In this document: piece after piece, positions 16,692 through 26,019 of the stretch
How the letters are laid out: each line of letters starts with the position of its first letter
How positions within the stretch are numbered: position 1 is the first letter of the stretch
Assembly (NCBI GenBank): GCA_039808765.1
Contig: JBDHTQ010000008.1
Coordinates: forward strand, 1 to 64,000
Source of the DNA: JBDHTQ01 sp039808765
GTDB taxonomy: Bacteria > Pseudomonadota > Alphaproteobacteria > UBA2400
Length of the DNA stretch: 64,000 nt
Reading direction: 5' to 3'
Notes under the pieces: generated by a model
Database searches by the model: none
Seen by the model: the letters and a program-made list of their open reading frames with translations, nothing else
What the model was told of the DNA's origin: nothing
Program-made: the position numbers and the translations under genes

Positions 16692-19600
16692 ATGAAACAA
16701 CAATTCAAGCTGTTGGAAAAAAGAAGTTTCTTACCGCTATTTATTACGCAATTTATGGGTGCTTTCCACGATAATCTTTTTAAAAACGCATTTGTGGTTA
16801 GTTTGGTTTATATGGGGGTGTCAGAAGGGCAGGATGCGCATGATAGTATTTTAACCAGTTGGGCGCAGGCACTGTTTGTTTTACCATTTGTCTTATTCTC
16901 CACTTTTGGTGGTCAGCTTGCGGATAAATACGATAAGTCTCGTGTAATCAGAAAAATAAAAACCGGTGAATTGATTATTGCGACTTTTGGGGCGTATGCA
17001 TTGATTTCCCAGCAGTCAATTTTGTGTCTGGCAACGATTTTTGCACTCGGAACATATTCTGCTGTGTTTGGGCCGAGTAAATACTCTATTTTACCCCAAC
17101 ACTTGCAGCAAGATGAGTTAATCAATGGAAATGCGCTCTTAAATTCTGGAACATACTTAGCAATTTTATTGGGAACAGTTGTTGGTACATCGATTACGGC
17201 TCTTCCGGGTGGTTTGTTTGTAATGGGGATGCTGGTGATTGCATGTGCTCTTGGTGGTTTTTTTTCCAGTCGTTATGTGCCTGCGGCGCCGCCCAGCGAA
17301 CCCCATCTTAAAATAAATCTAAATATTTTTTCAGAGAGCTTTCGTGTTGTTCGCTATGCATTTTCTTTATCGCGTGCATTGTCACTATCGATTCTTGGCA
17401 TTTCTTGGTTTTATTTTATGGGAGGGATGTTTTTAACGCAACTTCCCAATTTCTGTAAAAACACTCTTCAGCTCAATGAGCATTATTTAACCGTTTTACT
17501 GGTTCTTTTCTCCATCGGTATTGGTCTTGGTGGCTTACTTAATAATCGTCTTCTAAAGGGGAGAATTGAGGGGACGTATGTACCGTTAGCAATCTTGGGA
17601 ATCACATTTTTTTCATTTGATCTCTTTTATGCCAGCGCCGAAGTTTACGGATATTTGCCAGTGCGTGTTGCGTTTGATATTTTTATGATTTCTGTTTGTG
17701 GTGGGGTATATGTTGTGCCCCTAACAGCACTTTTGCAAGATCGTGCGGATCCCTCGCACCGCGCACGGCTGATGGCTGCCAACGCCATAGTGAATTCTGC
17801 TTTTATTGTTGCTTCCGCGGTTGTTTCTGGCCTGATGATCGAATGGGGTTTTACAATACGAGAAATTTTCTATTATTTCGCAATATTGAATGCTTTTGTT
17901 GCTCTTTGGATTTGCCGCTTGTTCCCTGCGTATCTTATCAAAAGCTTGTTACAAAGCACCTTTAAATTGGCATATCGTGTAGAAGTTCGTGGGCTTGAAA
18001 ATTTTGATGAGGCGGGCAGGCGAGCGGTAATTGTTAGCAACCACGTTTCTTATCTTGATCCTGCGCTGCTGGCGGCATTTTTACCGGGCCGACCAGTTTT
18101 TGCGGTTAACCTGTTTGTTGCGCAGTGGTGGTGGGTGAAGCCATTTTTGAAGTTGGTTGAGTTTTTTCCTCTTGATCCAAGCAATCCCTATTCACTAAAG
18201 GGACTGATAAAAAAAGTGGCGGAAGATAATCGGGTTGTTATTTTTCCAGAAGGTCGTCTGAGTGAGACCGGTGCCTTGATGAAAATTTATGATGGTCCTG
18301 GCATGATTGCGGATAAAACGGATGCAATGGTTTTGCCTATTCGTTTGGATGGTGTTCAGCATAGCCTTTTTTCTAGGCTTAAAGGCAAGTTTTCGATAAA
18401 ACTCTTTCCTAAAATCACAATAACAATCTTAAAGCCTGTTGCGTTTAAAATTGATCCGCGAATAAAAGGTCGAGAGAGGCGTGTGATTGCAGGCAAACAA
18501 CTTCATCAAATTATGGAAGATATGATGTTTGCCAGCACGGCGTATAAAAATCATACGCTGTTTCAACGATTGCTTTATGTCAAATCTGATTCTGGCGCAA
18601 AAACAATCATTGCCGAAGATGTTCAGTTTAAGCCAGTGACAATAAAAAAATTAATTCGTAACAGCACAATTCTGGCGCGGGTTTTGGCCGCTCAGACAAC
18701 GCAAAAAGAATGTGTGGGCGTGATGTTGCCAAACTCGGTAGGATTGCTTACGACATTTTTTGCGCTACAGGCATGTGGGCGTGTGCCAGCAATGATAAAT
18801 TTTTCCAGCGGTCTAAAATCCATTCAATCAGCGCTTGGTGGTGCAGCGGTTAAGACGATTTACACCTCGAGAAAATTTATAGAAACAGCGCGGCTTGAAG
18901 CTTTGTGCGCGGGACTGGCTGTAGATTACAGAGTTATTTATCTTGAAGACATAAAGGAACGCATCAGCTTTTTGACAAAGTTGTTAGGAATTTTTGTGCC
19001 TGAAAAATTCTATCACGAATCATTTTGTGTCACGCCGAGTGATCCGGCAGTGGTGCTCTTTACTTCTGGTTCTGAGGGTGTGCCGAAGGGTGTTGTCCTG
19101 AGTCACATCAACCTTATCAGTAATATCAGTCAGGTGCGTGCACGCATTGATTTCAATCAGCAAGATGTTGTGTTTAATTGTTTACCAATGTTTCATTCGT
19201 TTGGATTGACGGGTGGTACGCTGATGCCAGTATTAAATGGTGTAAAAGTATTTTTATATCCCAGCCCGCTACATTATCGCATTGTGCCGGAAATGATTTA
19301 TGCTTGCAACGCGACAATCATGTTTGGAACAGACACCTTTTTGCGCCAGTATGCGAAATATGCACATGTGAATGACTTTTATCGCATGCGCTTTGTTTTT
19401 GCCGGAGCTGAGAAAGTCCGAGAAGAAACGCGTCATGACTACGCTCATAAATTTGGCCTGATGATTATCGAGGGGTATGGCACAACCGAAACCGCGCCGG
19501 TGATTGCGGTTAATTCTAAAATGATGCGCAAAGATGGATCTGTTGGAAAAATTTTACCTGGTATTGACTATCGGTTAGAGGCTGTTGAAGGAGTGCAGAC

Positions 19601-20093
19601 GGGAGGGCGTTTTTATGTGCGTGGCCCGAATGTAATGGCCGGCTATTACAATCTCGTACAACCAGGTGTTTTGGTGCCACCACAAGATGGTTGGCATGAC
19701 ACGGGTGACATTGCTGAAGTTGATGAGGACCGCTATGTTTTTCTTCATGGACGAGCAAAACGATTTGCTAAAATTGCAGGCGAAATGATTTCGCTTGCGG
19801 CGGTTGAAGAAATCGCATTGGCTGTTTGGTCGCATGGACAGCATGCTGTAATCATCCTTCCAGATGATCGAAAGGGCGAAAAAATGGTTCTTTTTACAAC
19901 GATCAAGGACGCCGACAAAAAAAATTTACAGGACTATGTTCAGGCTCATGGCTTGTCTTTACTGATGGTTCCTAGTTTGTTGATCTTTCTTGAAAAACTT
20001 CCCGTTTTGGGAACAGGAAAAACCGATTATGTGACGCTGGGAACGTGGGCGCGGGATGCGGCAGTTTTACCCGAGGGGGCTTTACTTTGTTAG
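16692..20093 (+). CDS. MFS transporter / acyltransferase / acyl-ACP synthetase fusion (LplT-Aas type)
   Basis: This 1133-residue protein joins three activities of lysophospholipid recycling at the inner membrane. Residues 1-415 form an MFS-type transporter with about 12 hydrophobic segments, similar to the lysophospholipid flippase LplT. Residues 425-625 are a PlsC-type acyltransferase with H-x4-D (HVSYLD, 451-456) and FPEGR (518-522). Residues 640-1125 are an AMP-forming acyl-ACP synthetase with the P-loop FTSGSEGVPKGVVLSH (about 790) and GYGTTETAP (about 927). In enterobacteria LplT and Aas are separate proteins; fused forms are known in alphaproteobacteria. A weak GGAAG site precedes the ATG. 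It is monocistronic or leads the short genes downstream. Confidence 0.93.
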   Translation: MKQQFKLLEKRSFLPLFITQFMGAFHDNLFKNAFVVSLVYMGVSEGQDAHDSILTSWAQALFVLPFVLFSTFGGQLADKYDKSRVIRKIKTGELIIATFGAYALISQQSILCLATIFALGTYSAVFGPSKYSILPQHLQQDELINGNALLNSGTYLAILLGTVVGTSITALPGGLFVMGMLVIACALGGFFSSRYVPAAPPSEPHLKINLNIFSESFRVVRYAFSLSRALSLSILGISWFYFMGGMFLTQLPNFCKNTLQLNEHYLTVLLVLFSIGIGLGGLLNNRLLKGRIEGTYVPLAILGITFFSFDLFYASAEVYGYLPVRVAFDIFMISVCGGVYVVPLTALLQDRADPSHRARLMAANAIVNSAFIVASAVVSGLMIEWGFTIREIFYYFAILNAFVALWICRLFPAYLIKSLLQSTFKLAYRVEVRGLENFDEAGRRAVIVSNHVSYLDPALLAAFLPGRPVFAVNLFVAQWWWVKPFLKLVEFFPLDPSNPYSLKGLIKKVAEDNRVVIFPEGRLSETGALMKIYDGPGMIADKTDAMVLPIRLDGVQHSLFSRLKGKFSIKLFPKITITILKPVAFKIDPRIKGRERRVIAGKQLHQIMEDMMFASTAYKNHTLFQRLLYVKSDSGAKTIIAEDVQFKPVTIKKLIRNSTILARVLAAQTTQKECVGVMLPNSVGLLTTFFALQACGRVPAMINFSSGLKSIQSALGGAAVKTIYTSRKFIETARLEALCAGLAVDYRVIYLEDIKERISFLTKLLGIFVPEKFYHESFCVTPSDPAVVLFTSGSEGVPKGVVLSHINLISNISQVRARIDFNQQDVVFNCLPMFHSFGLTGGTLMPVLNGVKVFLYPSPLHYRIVPEMIYACNATIMFGTDTFLRQYAKYAHVNDFYRMRFVFAGAEKVREETRHDYAHKFGLMIIEGYGTTETAPVIAVNSKMMRKDGSVGKILPGIDYRLEAVEGVQTGGRFYVRGPNVMAGYYNLVQPGVLVPPQDGWHDTGDIAEVDEDRYVFLHGRAKRFAKIAGEMISLAAVEEIALAVWSHGQHAVIILPDDRKGEKMVLFTTIKDADKKNLQDYVQAHGLSLLMVPSLLIFLEKLPVLGTGKTDYVTLGTWARDAAVLPEGALLC

Positions 20094-20185
20094 GTGCTCC
20101 TCTAGCTGAGGGGATACGATGGATGCTGCAGCGATTGTTGAATACGGTTGCTGCAGCACTCACTTAACCTTAAAGGAGTATCGTA

Positions 20186-20305
20186 ATGCAGTATAATCAA
20201 CCAAAAACACGTGCTACCCAAGATATTAATGCCGACAAGGCACACAGTTTGGAATCACAGCGCGAAAGTCGCGTTACACCGACACAGGAGAAAACAAAAC
20301 GTTGA
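20186..20305 (+). CDS. Mini-protein 1, 39 residues
   Basis: A short ORF follows a very strong ribosome site (AAAGGAG, 8 bases before ATG). The product begins MQYNQPKTRATQDIN and is hydrophilic, without Cys or Trp, and probably disordered. It shares its length, its charge pattern and an MQ-x-x-QP-x-T start with the next ORF. I know no function; small stress-induced or RNA-binding peptides are possibilities only. Confidence 0.6.
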   Translation: MQYNQPKTRATQDINADKAHSLESQRESRVTPTQEKTKR

Positions 20306-20344
20306 ATGTTTGGCCCTATCGTTTTCTAAAAAAAGGAGTTTATT

Positions 20345-20467
20345 ATGCAGAACAAGCAACCTACGACAAAGCCCAGTGACGCTTCGTCTGAGAGTAAGAA
20401 GGGTGCATTCCAGCAGGATGCACAACGTGAAGAGCGCTTTAAGGGTGAGGGAAAATCATCGCGCTAA
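20345..20467 (+). CDS. Mini-protein 2, 40 residues
   Basis: A second short ORF, 39 bp after the first, again has a strong site (AAAAGGAG before TTTATT and ATG). The product begins MQNKQPTTKPSDASSESKKG and ends in KSSR. It is highly charged and disordered-looking, and resembles mini-protein 1 in its first eight residues (MQ-x-x-QP-x-T). The pair may be an ancient duplication. A large nested hairpin follows 60 bp downstream and probably ends the transcript. Confidence 0.62.
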   Translation: MQNKQPTTKPSDASSESKKGAFQQDAQREERFKGEGKSSR

Positions 20468-20526
20468 AAATCTTCATACATTAGATTGTTAATGGTTATC
20501 TCTTCAACCTGAAGAAATAACATGAT

Positions 20527-20590
20527 GGGTAACCAAGAAATATTGCCTGAGGTTCGCCTCAGCTCTGGTTTCTTGGTTACCCTTGTTTGT
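20527..20590 (+). terminator. Large nested hairpin, likely terminator or structured 3' end
   Basis: GGGTAACCAAGAAA (20527-20540) pairs perfectly with TTTCTTGGTTACCC (20569-20582). Between them CTGAGG and CCTCAG form an inner hairpin with a TTCG loop (20547-20562). TTGTTTG follows, which is a weak T-tract. The structure is stronger than a terminator needs to be and may stabilise the mini-protein mRNA. Confidence 0.75.
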
Positions 20591-20644
20591 GCTGAGAAAC
20601 TTGAGCAGATTGTCATCTGCCGTATATGAGGAAGAGTGAGGGGT

Positions 20645-21481
20645 ATGATGCGTAAAAAATGGCTCGTTACGGGTGTGTCTTCTGGCTTTGGTCGTTGTTT
20701 TGCTGAAGCTGTTTGTGCGCGTGGCGATTACGTGATCGGGACAGTGCGCAAAGAAAGCGATTGTGTCGATTTCAATCAAACCTTTGCTGGAAAAGGCGAA
20801 GCTGTGATGATGGATATGAATTATCCCGAGCAAATTAAATCAGGCGTAGCGAAGGTTTTAAGTAAGCATCAGACAATCGATATTCTTGTGAACAATGCAG
20901 GGTATGGATTGTTCGCAGCCGTAGAAGAAGCAAGCGAACAGGAAGTGCGTCAACAGATGGAGACAAATTTTTTTGGCCCCCTGTTTTTAACTCAAGCGCT
21001 TTTACCATCCATGCGCGCTGCACAAAGCGGTTACATTGTTCAAATATCGTCGATTGCTGGGCTTTCCGCAATGCCGGGGTTAGGGATTTACAACGCCAGT
21101 AAGTTTGCGCTTGAAGGAATGAGCGAAGCACTGTCGCAGGAACTTGCACCACTTGGGATTAAGGTGCTGATTGTTGAGCCTGGGCCGTTTCGTACCAAGT
21201 GGGGAGGGGGTAGTTCTCGTGACACCGAGAATCACATTACCGCTTATGAACCAACGGCGCACGCAGTAATAAAAATGATTCACGATTACGATGGCAAGCA
21301 ACCTGGTGATCCGCAAAAAGCTGTAGAGCTTATTCTTGAAGCGATGAACGCAGAATCTCCACCGCTGCGTTTGCCACTTGGTCAGTTGGCACTCGAGCGG
21401 GTAAAACGCAAAATGGAAAGTGTTGCCAATGATGTTTCGCATTGGCAAAATAAGTCAAGTGCAACAGATTTTTCTACTTGA
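20645..21481 (+). CDS. Short-chain dehydrogenase/reductase
   Basis: This 278-residue classical SDR oxidoreductase has the Rossmann cofactor motif TGVSSGFG near the N terminus, the structural NNAGYG, the catalytic Ser in QISSIAG and the active site YNASK (Tyr and Lys in Y-x3-K). The loop after it (EPGPFRTKWGG) and the C-terminal half match SDRs of unknown substrate that use NADP(H). I chose the ATG at 20645 rather than the GTG three codons earlier, because AGGGG lies just upstream. The physiological substrate cannot be inferred. tag follows 25 bp downstream and may be co-transcribed. Confidence 0.88.
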   Translation: MMRKKWLVTGVSSGFGRCFAEAVCARGDYVIGTVRKESDCVDFNQTFAGKGEAVMMDMNYPEQIKSGVAKVLSKHQTIDILVNNAGYGLFAAVEEASEQEVRQQMETNFFGPLFLTQALLPSMRAAQSGYIVQISSIAGLSAMPGLGIYNASKFALEGMSEALSQELAPLGIKVLIVEPGPFRTKWGGGSSRDTENHITAYEPTAHAVIKMIHDYDGKQPGDPQKAVELILEAMNAESPPLRLPLGQLALERVKRKMESVANDVSHWQNKSSATDFST

Positions 21482-21506
21482 AGATAACGCGCTTGAAAAT
21501 AAGAGG

Positions 21507-22112
21507 ATGACCTTGATCACAACCTTAGAACACCCTCAATTGAGATGCGTATGGGTTAATCCAAACAACGCGCGCTATCTTGCCTATCATGATGAAGAGT
21601 GGGGGGTTCCGGTTCATGATGATCGGCAGCTGTTCGAAATGCTTATCCTTGAAGGGGCACAAGCTGGGTTAAGTTGGGAGACAATTCTCAATCGTCGCGA
21701 CGACTATCGTCGGGCGTTTTACAACTTTGATGTCGAAAAAGTAGCGGCTATGAGCGATCATGACCTGAACGTTCTCTTGCAACCGGAAAGCAAAATTATC
21801 CGCAACCGACTGAAGGTGTACGCAACACGCCGCAACGCGCAATCTTTTCTTCTCATTCAACGTGAGTTTGGTTGTTTTGATACTTATTTGTGGGCGTATG
21901 TTGGGGGGGCTCCTTTGCAGCCAAACAGGGGTGGGATTAACATCATCCCCGCGCAAACAGAACATTCCGTAGCACTGTCAAAAAATTTAAAAAAGCGAGG
22001 AATGACTTTTGTTGGTCCAACGATCATGTATGCCTTCATGCAAGCCGTAGGAATGGTCAATGACCATACATGTGATTGCTTTCGTTTTAGTGCGTTGCGC
22101 TCTGTTCAATAA
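21507..22112 (+). CDS. tag: DNA-3-methyladenine glycosylase I
   Basis: This base-excision repair enzyme removes 3-methyladenine from alkylated DNA. From the ATG at 21507 the protein has 201 residues, the usual Tag length. The zinc-binding residues are recognisable: Cys in LRCVWV, His in YHDEEWG and the C-terminal H-x3-C of NDHTCDCF. The aromatic pocket is represented by EEWGVPVHDDRQLFE. An upstream TTG at 21420 keeps the frame open but would add 29 atypical residues inside the SDR gene, so I reject it. The gene is the last in this block before a bidirectional terminator. Confidence 0.93.
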   Translation: MTLITTLEHPQLRCVWVNPNNARYLAYHDEEWGVPVHDDRQLFEMLILEGAQAGLSWETILNRRDDYRRAFYNFDVEKVAAMSDHDLNVLLQPESKIIRNRLKVYATRRNAQSFLLIQREFGCFDTYLWAYVGGAPLQPNRGGINIIPAQTEHSVALSKNLKKRGMTFVGPTIMYAFMQAVGMVNDHTCDCFRFSALRSVQ

Positions 22113-22147
22113 AAAACCCCGTCTTTTGAAATCAAAAAACGGGGTAA
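22113..22147. terminator. Bidirectional terminator between tag and trxA
   Basis: ACCCCGT pairs with ACGGGGT, extended by CTTTTGA with TCAAAAA. A-runs on the left and right become T-tracts on either strand. It serves the convergent ends of tag and trxA. Confidence 0.9.
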
Positions 22148-22170
22148 AAAAGCAGGATTATCGATAGGGC

Positions 22171-22497
22171 TTAAATATTTTCACCAACCCAGCGCGCCAA
22201 TTCGCTTTGTGGGATGGCACCGACTTTGGTTGACGCCAACGCACCATTCTTGAAAATCATTAGCGTGGGGATCGAGCGTACCCCATACTTTGTAGCGGCG
22301 TTAGGGTTTTCATCGATATTGACTTTAGCAACGATAATTTTGCCCGAAAGTTCGTTTGCGATGACCTCAAGCGACGGCGCAATGGCGCGACAGGGTCCGC
22401 ACCAAGGGGCCCAAAAATCGACAACAACAGGGATGCTTGATTTCATCACATCGGTATCAAAGGACGAATCTGTAACTTCTTTTGTGGCATGGCTCAT
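22171..22497 (-). CDS. trxA: Thioredoxin
   Basis: This 108-residue thiol-disulfide oxidoreductase carries the classical active site WCGPC (Cys33 and Cys36), the cis-Pro segment SIPTLMIFKNG and standard thioredoxin length. It reduces cytosolic disulfides, for example in ribonucleotide reductase. It ends the murU-addB-addA-trxA block, 66 bp after addA, an order widely conserved in alphaproteobacteria. No upstream Cys-rich or membrane region suggests a specialised variant. Confidence 0.96.
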   Translation of the reverse strand: MSHATKEVTDSSFDTDVMKSSIPVVVDFWAPWCGPCRAIAPSLEVIANELSGKIIVAKVNIDENPNAATKYGVRSIPTLMIFKNGALASTKVGAIPQSELARWVGENI

Positions 22498-22563
22498 GAT
22501 TTTAATCTCCGGTATGGGTCATTTATGAACGCGAACAGTTTATGTTAGCATGAGTATCTTATA

Positions 22564-25500
22564 CTAGGCTTTAAGCGTCAGCGGGTCAAGGCTGTGCCGG
22601 TCCAGCAACGAGTCAGGAAGATGATCGAGGCGCAAAATATTTGTCCATAATATGAGTGAGTTAATTGTTTTGGAAGGATATATTTTGCGGAGTAAATCAC
22701 GGTACGCACAAAGTTGACGTAAGTAGGGAATTGGGGTTTGATCAAGATGGTGCGGGGGCTGTTGGTTGGTTTTAAAATCAACCAGCCAGACCTCGTTTTC
22801 GTTTACGGCCAATCGGTCAATTTTTCCAGAAATTGTAAAGCGCCCCAGCTGACCCGTAATAGGGATTTCTGCGCGACTCAGCTGCCCAAACAAAAAAGCA
22901 TGTTCCGGCGCCGCCAGAACATTGAGCGCTTCGTTTAAAAGTGCTCGGCATGCTTCAGCTGAGAGTGCGAGGGCATGCTGCTGTAGCCATTGTTGCCCAA
23001 TTTCTTCGCGTAATTGCGGTGAGTGAAGTGGCAAAAGTTGTAAAAGTCCATGAATTAAAGTTCCACGCTGATAGAGATTCTGATTTTTTTCTGCCGACAG
23101 TGGTGACAGGGCTGCAGGCTCCTCTTCTTCAGAATTAATACGTGATGGAGAAAGGGGGGATGATGGTTGAGGTTCTGCTGTTGCTGCCTCCATCAACCAA
23201 GAAATTCTGGTTTCAGGCAGCATTGGTTTAGCGCTTGGGGTCGGATGAATAAGACTGTTCATGGAGGACTTTTGTGGGGCGGCTTCGTGGGTATAAATCC
23301 ACCCCTCACCCTGCCATCGTCGTTGATCAGCAAACCAGACATGTCGTAACGGTTGTTTCCCTGCTAGTTCCGTAAATCCATTTTGAATGAGATTATACCA
23401 GCTCATTGTGAGAACGGAATCATTTTGGGATGCCTTTTTGCCTCTCCATCCGGCAATAATGAGATGACGTTCGGCACGCGTGAGGCCCACATAAAGCAAG
23501 CGGCGATATTCGGCGGCGGCATGTTCGGCAAAGGCCTGTTGGCGTGAGCGAATAAATTCCGGTGCTTGCTCTTTGCTCTCACGAAGAAGTGGCAGACCAT
23601 TGCCATGTGCATCAAAATAAAAAGCGGAATGATCGCGAAAAAGTGCATCAGAATTAGCAAGAATCACCACCGGCGCTTCAAGACCTTTTGCGCCATGAAC
23701 CGTCATCATGCGCAGAGCATTTGCGCTGTGATCCAGTTTACGTTTTATTTCTGCATCGTTTGTATTCATCCATGCGACAAAATTTTGCAAACTGACAACG
23801 TCTTCCTGCTCCCATACCAAAGTAGCTGTGATAAGCTCATTGAGGGCTTCTTGTGCATCATATCCAAGCCGTGAAAGAAGTGCGAGATAGCCGCTTTTTC
23901 CAACGGGGCAAGTTTGATTGAGAATGGATTGTAAAAGCTGAAAAGGTGAAGAAAAATCGAGTTGATTCATTAATGTATAAAACCATTGTGCAAGGCGCGG
24001 TTCATGCTGCTGAAGCGCGCTCCAAAGTGTTGTTCCCTCACCGCGGTGAGCGCATAACTCAAAAAGCTGGGTTTCATCCATTCCAATAAAAGGTGATTTC
24101 AGCACGCAGGCGAGAGTTAGATCGTCATCGGGTAAAAGTAAGGCATTAAGAAGAGCGATGACATCTTCGACCACAAGTTGTGATTTTAGGTGCAAACGAT
24201 CAGCACCAGCGAGAACAATTCCACGATCTAGGCAGGCACGTGTAAATTCATGAATAAATCGATCTCGCTTGCTCACCAAAACCAGGAAGTCGCCATCTTG
24301 ATAACCCTTTTCGTTTTTCAACGAAAGCACGCGATCAGCAAGGGTTTGTGCGTAGTAGGTAACGACATCTTGTTCAACTTGATCATCATCATCGGCGGGA
24401 TCAATATCGTCTTTAGCGCGTTGTGCAATTGGCCAGATTTCGACGGTTCCCGCTTCAGGTCGAACTGCAATATGATCTGTAAACTTTCCTCCCAAACCTT
24501 GGCCAGCCTCGGGTTGAGAAAACACTGCATTTACAACGTCTAAAATTGTTCGGCTTGAGCGAAAAGATACAATAAATTGTTCTTTGCGCAAAAACGTGTC
24601 TAAGGAGGCCAGTCTCTTTTCCAATCGTGTGCGTGCTGCTACAAAAGCGTCTGGATCAGCGCCCTGAAAGCTGAAAATGGATTGTTTATAATCTCCGACA
24701 GCAAAAACCGTACGCTCAGGAGTTTTTTCTGTGCGTGCAGAAAGACCTGTGAAAAAATCTTCACTAAGCATTTCTAAAATTGACCATTGAGAAAGGTTTG
24801 TATCTTGTGCTTCATCAACCAGCACATGACTTATTCCGCCATCTAATTTATAGAGCACCCAAGCAGAACTGGTTTGTGTTAGAAGGTGATGGGCTTTATC
24901 GATAAGATCATCAAAATCAAGAGCAACCTGACGTTCTTTGAGCATTTGGTACGTAGTAATAAAATCCCGACATAATGTTAAAAAAGCGATGTTTAGTTTG
25001 CCGTGCTGTAAGCGATGTCGATCATGTGTATACGTGACACATTGTGCACTGAGTGATTCACATAATGAGATAATTTCAGGATATTTCTGGGCTGTTGCCT
25101 TTAAATATGGCTTCTTCGGGATGTTTTTTGCCGTTAAAACAGTCGCTATAAAAGCATTAATGTCGGTGTTTCCTTCAAGCAGTGAAAGCCATGCATCATA
25201 AGCTTTTTTCTCTGTTACACTACCGGACTGTAGATACGGTAGGGTTCGACGCATATCATCAAACGGAAGGCTTTTTGTAAAAGCAGCATCCATCTCATCC
25301 AATGAGCGTGTTAGCGAACATCCATAGATCTGTTCGCATTGCTCAAGTATCCACGCATCTGTTGTTTGTGCTGGCAGAATGTGAGCAATTTTGATGCGCG
25401 CCGAGGTGATTTGAGCGATCATCTTGTCAAATTTGTGTGCTGATAATTTTTCTAGTAAAAATGATGTGCTTGCCGATGATCTGAGGAGGAGTGATTGCTT

Positions 25501-26019
25501 TGCTTCTTGTAAAAGTTTAGCGCTTTGCTTTTCATCAAGAAGTTTAAACCCGAGTGGTGCATTGGCCTCGAGGGGAAATCGTGCAAGTAGGGATTGGCAA
25601 AATCCATGAAAAGTTTGAAAACGTAATGCATCCTGGGCATCGACAATATAAGCAAAAAGTGTGCGTGCCTGATGAAGCATTTCTTCATCGGCAAAAGTGC
25701 CGTTCAAGGCGTAAAGTGCTTTTGAGAGCTGGGTATCATCAAGCGTGGTCCAGTGTGACAGCTCGTGCAAAAGTCGAATTGACATATTCGCGGCGGCTGC
25801 TTCGGTAAATGTAAGACATAAAATTTGATGTGGCGCCACACCCTGCAAAAGAAGCCGAAGGACTCGGTCTGTCAGAACGCGCGTTTTACCACTTCCGGCC
25901 GAGGCATCAACCCACGCAGAAAAATGAGGATCAGCGGCACTGCGTTGTCGGTATGTTGCCAATCCGATCGGGTCTTGTGATGAAGGGCGGTCTGAATGAT
26001 GGGGTTGAAAAGATGTCAT
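22564..26019 (-). CDS. addA: Double-strand break repair helicase-nuclease subunit AddA
   Basis: This 1151-residue UvrD-like helicase fused to a RecB-type nuclease works with AddB to process double-strand ends for RecA. It shows Walker A DASAGSGKTRVLTDRVLRLL near residue 38, the DEAQDT motif II, VGDYKQSIFSFQGADPDAF, MTVHGAKGLEAPVVIL, the motif VI region YVGLTRAERHLI and the C-terminal nuclease signature VDFKTNQQPP with QLCAYRD. It starts 4 bases inside the addB stop (ATGA overlap), so the two subunits are translationally coupled. Length fits alphaproteobacterial AddA. Confidence 0.95.
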   Translation of the reverse strand: MTSFQPHHSDRPSSQDPIGLATYRQRSAADPHFSAWVDASAGSGKTRVLTDRVLRLLLQGVAPHQILCLTFTEAAAANMSIRLLHELSHWTTLDDTQLSKALYALNGTFADEEMLHQARTLFAYIVDAQDALRFQTFHGFCQSLLARFPLEANAPLGFKLLDEKQSAKLLQEAKQSLLLRSSASTSFLLEKLSAHKFDKMIAQITSARIKIAHILPAQTTDAWILEQCEQIYGCSLTRSLDEMDAAFTKSLPFDDMRRTLPYLQSGSVTEKKAYDAWLSLLEGNTDINAFIATVLTAKNIPKKPYLKATAQKYPEIISLCESLSAQCVTYTHDRHRLQHGKLNIAFLTLCRDFITTYQMLKERQVALDFDDLIDKAHHLLTQTSSAWVLYKLDGGISHVLVDEAQDTNLSQWSILEMLSEDFFTGLSARTEKTPERTVFAVGDYKQSIFSFQGADPDAFVAARTRLEKRLASLDTFLRKEQFIVSFRSSRTILDVVNAVFSQPEAGQGLGGKFTDHIAVRPEAGTVEIWPIAQRAKDDIDPADDDDQVEQDVVTYYAQTLADRVLSLKNEKGYQDGDFLVLVSKRDRFIHEFTRACLDRGIVLAGADRLHLKSQLVVEDVIALLNALLLPDDDLTLACVLKSPFIGMDETQLFELCAHRGEGTTLWSALQQHEPRLAQWFYTLMNQLDFSSPFQLLQSILNQTCPVGKSGYLALLSRLGYDAQEALNELITATLVWEQEDVVSLQNFVAWMNTNDAEIKRKLDHSANALRMMTVHGAKGLEAPVVILANSDALFRDHSAFYFDAHGNGLPLLRESKEQAPEFIRSRQQAFAEHAAAEYRRLLYVGLTRAERHLIIAGWRGKKASQNDSVLTMSWYNLIQNGFTELAGKQPLRHVWFADQRRWQGEGWIYTHEAAPQKSSMNSLIHPTPSAKPMLPETRISWLMEAATAEPQPSSPLSPSRINSEEEEPAALSPLSAEKNQNLYQRGTLIHGLLQLLPLHSPQLREEIGQQWLQQHALALSAEACRALLNEALNVLAAPEHAFLFGQLSRAEIPITGQLGRFTISGKIDRLAVNENEVWLVDFKTNQQPPHHLDQTPIPYLRQLCAYRDLLRKIYPSKTINSLILWTNILRLDHLPDSLLDRHSLDPLTLKA

